From BRH-c25 sp035417425 (GTDB taxonomy: Bacteria; Bacillota; Clostridia; Lutisporales; Lutisporaceae), in the NCBI GenBank assembly GCA_035417425.1, contig DAOLPD010000039.1, positions 1 to 19,610 of the forward strand: a stretch of 19,610 nucleotides of DNA, written 5' to 3'. Below, piece by piece: positions 9,109 through 14,353 of this stretch (positions are counted from its first letter, which is position 1; every line of letters starts with the position of its first letter). A program made the position numbers and the translations under genes. The notes under the pieces were generated by a model. It saw nothing but the letters and a program-made list of their open reading frames with translations. It ran no database searches and was not told the DNA's origin.

Positions 9109-9130
9109 AAAAGACCGATTCCGGTCTTTT
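9109..9130 (-). terminator. Intrinsic terminator after the 74-residue gene
   Basis: AAAAGACCG, a 4-base loop, CGGTCTTTT (9-bp perfect stem), followed on the minus strand by TTTTTTCTTT. It overlaps the stop codon of the 74-residue gene by two bases and lies just ahead of the PRC-barrel gene, so it may act as a partial terminator between the two. Confidence 0.85.
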
Positions 9131-9353
9131 ACTTTTTCTGGTTGTCATACCTGTTATAAAGCTCTCTCAGGTCATGTGCCATAACGCCTTGTTCTTCAGC
9201 CATCTTCTTAAAGGTTTCTGCCAATTCCCCGTCATCTATCCTCTTTGAATACATTTCAAAATCTCTGACCAGCTCCATTGTATTGTTCCAGGCTCTTTGA
9301 AGACAATCCCTGGCGCTCATCATATTGTTGCTGTTCAAGCTCTTGCTATCCAC
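9129..9353 (-). CDS. Small helical hypothetical protein (74 aa)
   Basis: I do not recognise the family with certainty. The chain is highly charged and predicted almost entirely helical: CLQRAWNNTMELVRDFEMYSKR, then ELAETFKKMAEEQGVMAHDLREL. The EEQGVMAHDL stretch recalls the E-x-x-H helices of ferritin-like, rubrerythrin or spore-coat CotF-like proteins, but there is only half of a four-helix bundle and no complete metal site. It could dimerise into one. It starts at GTG (9353) with GGAGGT (9360-9365) 6 bases ahead. The downstream terminator overlaps its stop codon. Confidence 0.75.
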   Translation of the reverse strand: MDSKSLNSNNMMSARDCLQRAWNNTMELVRDFEMYSKRIDDGELAETFKKMAEEQGVMAHDLRELYNRYDNQKK

Positions 9354-9664
9354 TATAACACCTCCGCAGCTTAATATAGTTTGCGACGATTTTTCACTAA
9401 GGTATATTTTTTCGCCGCAAAGAAAATCAAGGTAACAAAAGTCGGTTTCAGCAAAGCTTAAACCGATTTTGCATAGTTATGTCATTATTTTAGCTTAAAC
9501 AGCCAATATTATTCATAAAGAATTAAATGATAGTTTAAACTGCTATTAGATCTTCACAGTCAGTGATTTATACCTTTCATTCGCCATAATTTTGCGCGAA
9601 AGATTCCTTTTGCGCAATATTGCTATCTTTCCAATATAATATAGCACTAATATCCGCTGAAACG
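9354..9664. other. 311-base intergenic region with inverted repeats
   Basis: No gene is seen. An imperfect inverted repeat at 9380-9421 (TTTGCG-CGA with TCG-CGCAAA, one mismatch) spans the likely promoter region of the 74-residue gene. A 7-bp stem at 9442-9466 (TCGGTTT/AAACCGA) followed on the minus strand by CTTTTG may be a weak mnmA terminator. A GAAAGAT/ATCTTTC pair near 9599-9631 encloses TTGCGCAA. None of these is a firm call. Confidence 0.4.
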
Positions 9665-10744
9665 CTACTTCTCAATAGTTCCTCCACCAACAAGTATATC
9701 TTCCTGGTAGAATACAACCGCCTGCCCGGGAGTGATTGCTCTCTGAGGTTCTTGAAATACTACTCTCACTCTTTCATTATCTATGGGTGTGACTGCTGCT
9801 TCTGCTTCTTTCGCACTGTATCTTATCTTTGCCTTCACATTTATTGTTCCTTCAAGCTTCTCGAAGGCAATATAGTTCATTTGATTTGCAACAAGCTCAC
9901 TGCTGAATACCTCAGACTCATCTCCAAGTACAACAAGGTTTTTATTGGGGATTATTTCGACTACATACATAGGCTTTCCCAAAGCTATTCCCAAACCCTT
10001 GCGCTGGCCTACCGTGTAATGGACTATTCCTTTATGAGTGCCAAGCCGTCTTCCTTTTGTATCTACGAAAAATCCCGGTCTGATTTCGCTTCCTTTTCTT
10101 TCACTTATGAACCTTCCATAGTCATTATCTTCAACAAAACAGATTTCCTGGCTTTCAGGCTTGTTAGCCGTTCTAAGATCCAATTCCCTGGCTATCTCCC
10201 TGACCTGGTTCTTGTTATAGTCCCCCAAGGGCATGAGTATATGCCTGAGCTGTTCCTGAGTCAGATTATAAAGCACATAAGTCTGGTCTTTATCAGGTGC
10301 TGCAGATTTTCTGATTATATACCTCTTCAGATTTTCATCATACTGTATTCTTGCATAATGTCCCGTAGCAACGTATTCTGCTTCCAAAGCCTTTGAGCGC
10401 TCCAGCAGCGCATCGAACTTGATGAATTTATTGCAGGCAATGCACGGATTTGGAGTCCTTCCGCACAGATATTCATCAACGAAATAATCAATAACCAGCT
10501 TTTCAAATACCTCTTTAAAGTTCATAACATAAAAGGGTATGTCAATTTTAGCGCATACCCTTCTGGCATCCTCCACAGCAGATAAAGAACAGCAGCCTCC
10601 TTCACGTTCAAGGGCTTCCTTGCTCTTATCCTGCCATATCTGCATGGTAACTCCAATTACATCGTATCCCTGCTGTTTTAGAAGGTAAGCAGCGACAGAG
10701 CTGTCAACTCCGCCGCTCATACCTATTACAACTCGCTTCTTCAT
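9665..10744 (-). CDS. mnmA: tRNA-specific 2-thiouridylase MnmA
   Basis: A 359-residue enzyme that adenylates U34 of tRNA-Lys, -Glu and -Gln and replaces the C2 oxygen with sulfur passed from the cysteine desulfurase. The PP-loop SGGVDSS is at 10-16. The catalytic cysteines are visible: Cys101 in NPCIAC (persulfide-forming partner in the family) and Cys202 in SQEICFVED. The C-terminal beta-barrel domain follows after about residue 210. Length is typical. It is the last gene of the isc operon, 30 bases after iscU, with TAGGAG about 10 bases before the ATG. The juxtaposition with iscS fits direct sulfur supply, as in the B. subtilis YrvO-MnmA pair. Confidence 0.96.
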   Translation of the reverse strand: MKKRVVIGMSGGVDSSVAAYLLKQQGYDVIGVTMQIWQDKSKEALEREGGCCSLSAVEDARRVCAKIDIPFYVMNFKEVFEKLVIDYFVDEYLCGRTPNPCIACNKFIKFDALLERSKALEAEYVATGHYARIQYDENLKRYIIRKSAAPDKDQTYVLYNLTQEQLRHILMPLGDYNKNQVREIARELDLRTANKPESQEICFVEDNDYGRFISERKGSEIRPGFFVDTKGRRLGTHKGIVHYTVGQRKGLGIALGKPMYVVEIIPNKNLVVLGDESEVFSSELVANQMNYIAFEKLEGTINVKAKIRYSAKEAEAAVTPIDNERVRVVFQEPQRAITPGQAVVFYQEDILVGGGTIEK

Positions 10745-10774
10745 TTGAATTCAACTCCTAATGAGCATACAGGA

Positions 10775-11224
10775 CTAATGGCACTTCCGCTCACATTTGC
10801 TGCAGCATGCTTCTTCATCAGGTTCAATCCCGGCTGATACCGAGGATTCTACTTCCTTGCCCTGTTTTTTCATGTAATCCTCAATTGCAGCCTTAACAGC
10901 TTCTTCAGCCAGCACAGAGCAGTGTATTTTTGCAGGAGGCAGTCCGTCAAGGGCCTCAACTACAGCTTTATTTGTAAGCTCAAGGGCTTCCTCTACCGTT
11001 TTGCCCTTTATCATTTCTGTGGCAATGCTGCTTGTGGCTATTGCAGCACCGCATCCAAAGGTCTTGAACTTTACGTCCTTAATGATGTTATCTTCTATCT
11101 TCAGATAAATCTTCATTATGTCTCCGCACTTGGCATTGCCTACTTCGCCTACACCGCTGGCATCCTCAATTTCCCCGACATTTCTTGGATTTGAAAAATG
11201 ATCCATCACTTTTTCACTATACAT
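10775..11224 (-). CDS. iscU: Iron-sulfur cluster scaffold IscU/NifU-N type, with a cysteine-rich tail
   Basis: A 149-residue scaffold on which IscS-derived sulfur and iron assemble into clusters. The three ligand cysteines are Cys33 (NAKCGD), Cys58 (FGCGAA) and Cys102 (IHCSVL). After the usual fold ends near residue 122 there is an acidic linker and a tail with Cys140, Cys141, Cys144, Cys148 and a terminal His149, a C-C-x2-C-x3-C-H pattern. This tail is not part of the core family. The start at 11224 is chosen because GGGGG precedes it and it opens with MYSEKVMDHF, the normal N-terminus; the longer frame to 11251 lies inside iscS. It overlaps the iscS end by 8 bases. Confidence 0.95.
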   Translation of the reverse strand: MYSEKVMDHFSNPRNVGEIEDASGVGEVGNAKCGDIMKIYLKIEDNIIKDVKFKTFGCGAAIATSSIATEMIKGKTVEEALELTNKAVVEALDGLPPAKIHCSVLAEEAVKAAIEDYMKKQGKEVESSVSAGIEPDEEACCSKCERKCH

Positions 11225-12410
11225 TAGTATTTCCCCCTTTAACTTTCTCATACAACGGAGACATCTGTCTCAGTCTTTCCACTATCTCCGGCAATACTTC
11301 CAGGACATAATCTATATCCTCTTCGGTATTTACAGCACCCAGAGACAATCTCAGCGATCCATGGGCTATTTCATGGGGCAGTCCGATAGCCAGCAGCACA
11401 TGAGAAGGATCCAATGATCCCGAAGTACATGCCGAGCCGCTGGAGCCGGCAATACCTTTCATATCCAGATTTAGAAGCAGCGACTCTCCTTCAATAAACT
11501 GGAAACTGAAATTGGCGTTTCCCGGAAGCCTTTTGACCGGGTGTCCGTTCAATCTTGTATAAGGTATCTTATCCATTACACCCTTTATCAATTTATCCCT
11601 CATGCCCATTATCCTTTTGCTGCTCTCTTCCAGATTCTCGGTGGCAAGCTCAATAGCCTTTCCAAGTCCTATAATCCCCGGAACATTTTCTGTACCTGCT
11701 CTTCTTCCTCTTTCCTGAGCGCCCCCGTGTACAAAGTTTATAAGCTTTACACCTTTTCTTACATAAAGTACCCCTATACCTTTAGGGCCATAGAATTTAT
11801 GTGCGGAAAGTGAGAGCATATCTATGTTCTGTTCCTTTACATCAATTTTAACACTTCCTACTGCCTGTACCGCATCAGTATGGAAGTATATGCCCTTTTC
11901 CCTTGCAAGCTTCCCGATCTCTTCTATTGGCTGTATTGTACCTATTTCATTATTGGCATACATAATGGAAATCAGTATTGTCTTATCAGTTATTGCGTCT
12001 TTTACATCCTCGACACTTACCAAACCATACTCATCTACAGGCAGGTATGTTACTTCAAAGCCTTCCTTCTCCAGGTATTCACACGTATGCAAAAGAGCAT
12101 GGTGTTCAATGCTTGTAGTTATTATATGATTGCCTTTGCTTTTGTTAGCATATGCTGCGCCTTTTACTGCCCAGTTGTCTGCTTCAGAGCCGCCTGCAGT
12201 AAAATATATCTCTTCCGGAAGTGCACCTAAGGCCTTAGCAACCTTCTCCCTGGCTGTGTCCACATGCTTGCGCACGTCTCGTCCGAACTTGTGAACGCTT
12301 GAAGGATTCCCAAAGTACTCGGTAAAGAAAGGAAGCATTTCTTCCAGCACTTCTTTTTTTGTGTAGGTTGTAGCTGCATGATCCATGTAAATTCCTCTTA
12401 TGCCGTCCAT
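11217..12410 (-). CDS. iscS: Cysteine desulfurase IscS
   Basis: A 397-residue PLP enzyme that converts cysteine to alanine and carries the sulfur as a persulfide for cluster assembly and tRNA thiolation. The PLP lysine is Lys205 in LSAHKFYGPKG. The persulfide cysteine is Cys328 in SGSACTSGSLDPSHVL, the group I (IscS/NifS) loop rather than the SufS type. The start at 12410 has AAGGAGAG upstream, lying inside the 3' end of iscR, with a single base between the iscR stop and this ATG. The longer frame to 12467 adds residues with no ribosome site. It is translationally coupled to iscU by an 8-base overlap. Confidence 0.97.
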   Translation of the reverse strand: MDGIRGIYMDHAATTYTKKEVLEEMLPFFTEYFGNPSSVHKFGRDVRKHVDTAREKVAKALGALPEEIYFTAGGSEADNWAVKGAAYANKSKGNHIITTSIEHHALLHTCEYLEKEGFEVTYLPVDEYGLVSVEDVKDAITDKTILISIMYANNEIGTIQPIEEIGKLAREKGIYFHTDAVQAVGSVKIDVKEQNIDMLSLSAHKFYGPKGIGVLYVRKGVKLINFVHGGAQERGRRAGTENVPGIIGLGKAIELATENLEESSKRIMGMRDKLIKGVMDKIPYTRLNGHPVKRLPGNANFSFQFIEGESLLLNLDMKGIAGSSGSACTSGSLDPSHVLLAIGLPHEIAHGSLRLSLGAVNTEEDIDYVLEVLPEIVERLRQMSPLYEKVKGGNTNV

Positions 12411-12411
12411 A

Positions 12412-12852
12412 TTATTTCTCTCCTTCTTTCTTTTGTTTAAGCTTATAGTAGTCATTGACCATATCATTAAGTGTTATTGAATCTACCACATTATTAATGC
12501 CTTCCATTATTTTTTCCCAAATCAATCTTGTTACGCAGTTTTCAGCCTTTGTGCACTCCGGTTCATCAACCATTACACATTCTGATGGAGCCAGGGGTCC
12601 TTCAAGAGTCCTTATTATTTCCCCCACTGAAATCTCTTCGGGTTTTCTTATCAGCTCATATCCCCCTTGAGCACCTCTGATGCTTTTAACCAGGCCGGCC
12701 TTTTTCAGATGGGCTATAAGCTGTTCCAGATAGGTTTCAGAAAGCTGCTGCCTCTGAGCCACTTCTTTCAGGGACATCGGCCCTTCCCCATAGTTCAAAG
12801 CAAGTTCATACATAATTTTGAGCCCATATCTTCCCTTGGTTGATAATATCAT
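12412..12852 (-). CDS. iscR: Rrf2-family iron-sulfur regulator, IscR type
   Basis: A 146-residue winged-helix repressor/activator. The N-terminal MILSTKGRYGLKIMYELA and the recognition region through RGAQGGYEL (57-65) are classic Rrf2. Cys92, Cys100 and Cys106 match the three cluster-binding cysteines of IscR. CymR, which occupies this place in B. subtilis, lacks that set, so cluster sensing is the better call. The gene heads the iscR-iscS-iscU-mnmA operon and has AAGGAG 8 bases before ATG. Two copies of a palindromic motif around its promoter suggest it regulates itself. Confidence 0.93.
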   Translation of the reverse strand: MILSTKGRYGLKIMYELALNYGEGPMSLKEVAQRQQLSETYLEQLIAHLKKAGLVKSIRGAQGGYELIRKPEEISVGEIIRTLEGPLAPSECVMVDEPECTKAENCVTRLIWEKIMEGINNVVDSITLNDMVNDYYKLKQKKEGEK

Positions 12853-12866
12853 ATTATCAGCTCCTT

Positions 12867-12892
12867 ATTAATTCCTACCTATTAAGTCGGAT
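12867..12892 (-). promoter_or_regulatory. Putative IscR operator 2 (downstream of transcription start)
   Basis: Minus strand CCGACT, six A/T-rich bases, GTAGGAATTAATA. The halves ATCCGAC and GTAGGAAT form an imperfect palindrome. It is repeated almost exactly at 12931-12958 and lies between the expected transcription start and the iscR ribosome site, where binding would block transcription. Confidence 0.7.
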
Positions 12893-12901
12893 TTCAATTT
12901 A

Positions 12902-12930
12902 AGGTTACCATAACAGAAAAACATTGTCAA
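12902..12930 (-). promoter_or_regulatory. Promoter of the isc operon
   Basis: A perfect TTGACA (12925-12930), a 17-base spacer and a weak TAACCT -10 (12902-12907). A strong -35 with a poor -10 fits a regulated promoter. Confidence 0.65.
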
Positions 12931-12958
12931 TATTAATTTCTACTTTTTTAGTCGGAAT
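12931..12958 (-). promoter_or_regulatory. Putative IscR operator 1 (abutting the -35)
   Basis: Minus strand ATTCCGACT, six A's, GTAGAAATTAATA. It shares the CCGACT...GTAG-AATTAATA core with the second copy. It directly touches the -35 box, so together the two sites bracket the promoter. Confidence 0.7.
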
Positions 12959-12960
12959 TA

Positions 12961-13155
12961 TTCGTGTCATTATCAGTCCCAAAAACATCAAAAGGTACGG
13001 CTTGCGCCGCACCTCTTTATATAAATTGCCTCCCGATATATCGCTATATCGAAAAGCAACAGCTGTACTATAATACATACTATGCAGGGCTCTTAAAAAT
13101 GTTAACTGTGAAGCTGCTATGATATGCTGATTATCTATGACAAGTCACTAAAAAA
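12961..13155 (-). other. Gene-free spacer with a possible short RNA unit
   Basis: No convincing protein gene. On the minus strand there is a promoter-like TTAACA-17-TAGTAT around 13078-13106. It is followed by a 7-bp hairpin CGATATA-GCGA-TATATCG (13034-13051), a GGGAGG directly after it with no start codon nearby, and a terminator-like hairpin at 12993-13014. Read together they could make a transcript of roughly 85-90 bases. This is speculative. Confidence 0.3.
12993..13014 (-). terminator. Terminator-like hairpin upstream of the isc promoter
   Basis: Minus strand AGGTGCGGC, tetraloop GCAA, GCCGTACCT: a 9-bp stem with one G-U pair, followed by TTTTGATGTTTTT. It insulates the isc promoter from transcription entering from the right, or ends a small RNA. 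Confidence 0.6.
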
Positions 13156-13161
13156 TGTATT

Positions 13162-13187
13162 AAAGGGCCAGCATACGCTAACCCTTT
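13162..13187 (-). terminator. Terminator of the Cys-rich protein / selenoprotein operon
   Basis: Minus strand AAAGGGTTAGC, loop GTAT, GCTGGCCCTTT: an 11-bp stem including two U-G pairs, followed by AATACATTTTTT. The TAG stop of the reading frame that continues past the TGA lies inside this stem, as is the case for other gene ends in this window. Confidence 0.88.
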
Positions 13188-13363
13188 ATCCTGTTATTAA
13201 GAATTTTAATAAGTTTATTCAATTCAATTCCTCTCGATCCGGCAGCCTGCCGAAGGGTTCTCTCCTGAGCTCCCCCTCAGCCGCAGCCTGCCGACAGCAA
13301 ATCATAGTATTTCAATACACCTTTAGTCTTTGGATAATATCTCATAATCTCTTTTATTTTCAT
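13178..13363 (-). CDS. Candidate selenoprotein: DUF1858-type redox domain with in-frame TGA (Sec29)
   Basis: A conventional reading stops after 28 residues at TGA (13277-13279). Reading that TGA as selenocysteine gives 61 residues ending in TAG. The N-terminal half has KEIMRYYPKTKGVLKYYDLL and the C-terminal half has RTLRQAAGSRGIELNKLIKILN. These match the two halves of DUF1858, the hybrid-cluster-protein-associated redox disulfide domain, which runs as a helix with YPET-VF-KYG, a CxxC, then ETLEEAA--HGIDLDKLL-ELN. Counting from the conserved threonine, the TGA falls exactly at the second redox cysteine, giving a Cys27-Gly28-Sec29 motif. A SECIS-like hairpin follows, and the true stop lies in the terminator. 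It starts 21 bases after the Cys-rich gene with only a weak GGGGA ribosome site, so coupling is likely. The alternative is a pseudogene with a nonsense mutation. Confidence 0.72.
13238..13254 (-). promoter_or_regulatory. Putative bacterial SECIS hairpin
   Basis: In the mRNA, UUCGGC, loop AGGCU, GCCGGA forms a 6-bp stem with one U-G pair. It begins 22 bases after the UGA, and the apical loop begins about 28 bases after it. Bacterial SECIS elements recognised by SelB typically have a small apical loop with a G in its first two positions, 16-37 bases after the UGA. Both conditions hold. Confidence 0.55.
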
Positions 13364-13384
13364 ATCCCCGCTTATCATATTGTA

Positions 13385-14149
13385 TTATGAGATGGGACAC
13401 GGGGGGATCGGTGCTCCAAGCTGCGGGGGATTGAATGAAGGGATATCCTCCATCTCAAATTCTTCACAGAAGTCAACATCTATCGGTGCTACATCCTCTT
13501 CTATTTTGCAATACCCCAATACAGGAACACAAAGCTGTACTTCAGCGTCAAACTTTACTGCAATAAACGCTCCCAGGTTGGTAACCAGTATCTCACCGGT
13601 TGTCGTATTGTTCTCCTCATCAATAACTGCCTCACCCAGGCATTGAAGCTCAAATCTCCCTTGATCAAGGAAGTGCAGCAGTCTTTCAAAATTCTCTTCC
13701 GTTGCATTAGGATAGCTTCTTCTCACACTGAATTTAAAGCAGAGTTCTCCGCAAGGCCCTTCTGAAAGGTTAGTTCCTTCAGGCACATCAAGTACTTCAA
13801 GAGGAATAATGTTTCCTTTGGCATCCTTTCCAAACACATCGCAGCAGCATTTTGCCGAGAACTTAAGCCTCTTATCTGAATTTGTTGATACATCCTTAAT
13901 TTCTACATTACTCAGCTTGCAGTTCTTCAGTATCAAAGCAGGCATTATAATATCTCCATGTGGATTTCCGCAGACTTTGAACTTGATGCCTTCTACACAG
14001 TCCCTTAGAACAAATTCGTCAAATACCTTTTTTACCTTAAGGCACTCAAAAAACAAATCTTTACATTCAGTCGACCCGCCTGTTTTTACCTCCAGTCTGG
14101 TGGTTCCTGCACATAATACAGTTGGTAATGAAGCATTTGGCACTGTCAT
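13385..14149 (-). CDS. Cysteine-rich hypothetical protein, possible spore-surface protein
   Basis: A 254-residue protein with 16 cysteines, including a CCC cluster at about 100-102, and no signal peptide or membrane segment. The body is predicted beta-rich (KFKVCGNPHGDIIMPALILKNC, GELCFKFSVRR), and the tail is acidic then proline-rich, ending PPCPIS. I do not recognise a named family with confidence; KVKKVFDEFVLRDC resembles cysteine-rich clostridial proteins that I associate with spores. The ATG has GGAAGGTGAG 3-5 bases upstream. A sigma-K-like promoter precedes it and the candidate selenoprotein follows directly. A disulfide-crosslinked coat or exosporium role is inference. Confidence 0.7.
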   Translation of the reverse strand: MTVPNASLPTVLCAGTTRLEVKTGGSTECKDLFFECLKVKKVFDEFVLRDCVEGIKFKVCGNPHGDIIMPALILKNCKLSNVEIKDVSTNSDKRLKFSAKCCCDVFGKDAKGNIIPLEVLDVPEGTNLSEGPCGELCFKFSVRRSYPNATEENFERLLHFLDQGRFELQCLGEAVIDEENNTTTGEILVTNLGAFIAVKFDAEVQLCVPVLGYCKIEEDVAPIDVDFCEEFEMEDIPSFNPPQLGAPIPPCPIS

Positions 14150-14195
14150 TTTCTCACCTTCCTATATATTTACATTTTTTCATTGCTGTCTAATT

Positions 14196-14223
14196 TATAA
14201 TATGGAAGTCGGGACATTTTTGT
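14196..14223 (-). promoter_or_regulatory. Sigma-K-like promoter of the Cys-rich operon
   Basis: Minus strand AC (14222-14223), a 17-base spacer, CATATTATA (14196-14204). This matches the sigma-K pattern AC-N16/17-CATAnnnTA used in the late mother cell. The motif is short, so chance is possible. Confidence 0.45.
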
Positions 14224-14293
14224 GAACAAGTTAAAGCAAATTTTATAATTTTTTTAGACAAATGTGCATTATTCTTCAGATACGCAAGTCCAG

Positions 14294-14322
14294 TCATATA
14301 AGCATAAATATATCCATATAAA
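14294..14322 (+). promoter_or_regulatory. Sigma-E-like promoter of the propeller-like gene
   Basis: TCATATA (14294-14300), a 14-base spacer, CATATAAA (14315-14322). This is close to the early mother-cell sigma-E pattern KMATATT-N14-CATACAnT. The start of transcription would be near 14329. The AT-rich context weakens the call. Confidence 0.4.
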
Positions 14323-14353
14323 TATAGATAAAGGAATTTGAGGTGGTGATTAT

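Noticed and set aside
8482..9159. 225-residue plus-strand frame with a hydrophobic N-terminus
   Set aside because: It is the antisense of the PRC-barrel gene and part of the 74-residue gene. It has no ribosome site and its serine-rich composition is typical of a shadow frame.
9620..10396. 258-residue plus-strand frame
   Set aside because: Antisense to mnmA, whose motifs and length are fully intact.
12988..13015. Short GTG-initiated frame reading toward the isc promoter
   Set aside because: Its start is inside a terminator-like hairpin and the frame runs through the IscR operators and -35, which are better explained as regulatory DNA.
13277..13363. A complete 28-residue peptide ending at the TGA
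   Set aside because: The residues after the TGA complete a recognisable domain and the terminator overlaps the later TAG, so termination at the TGA is the weaker reading.
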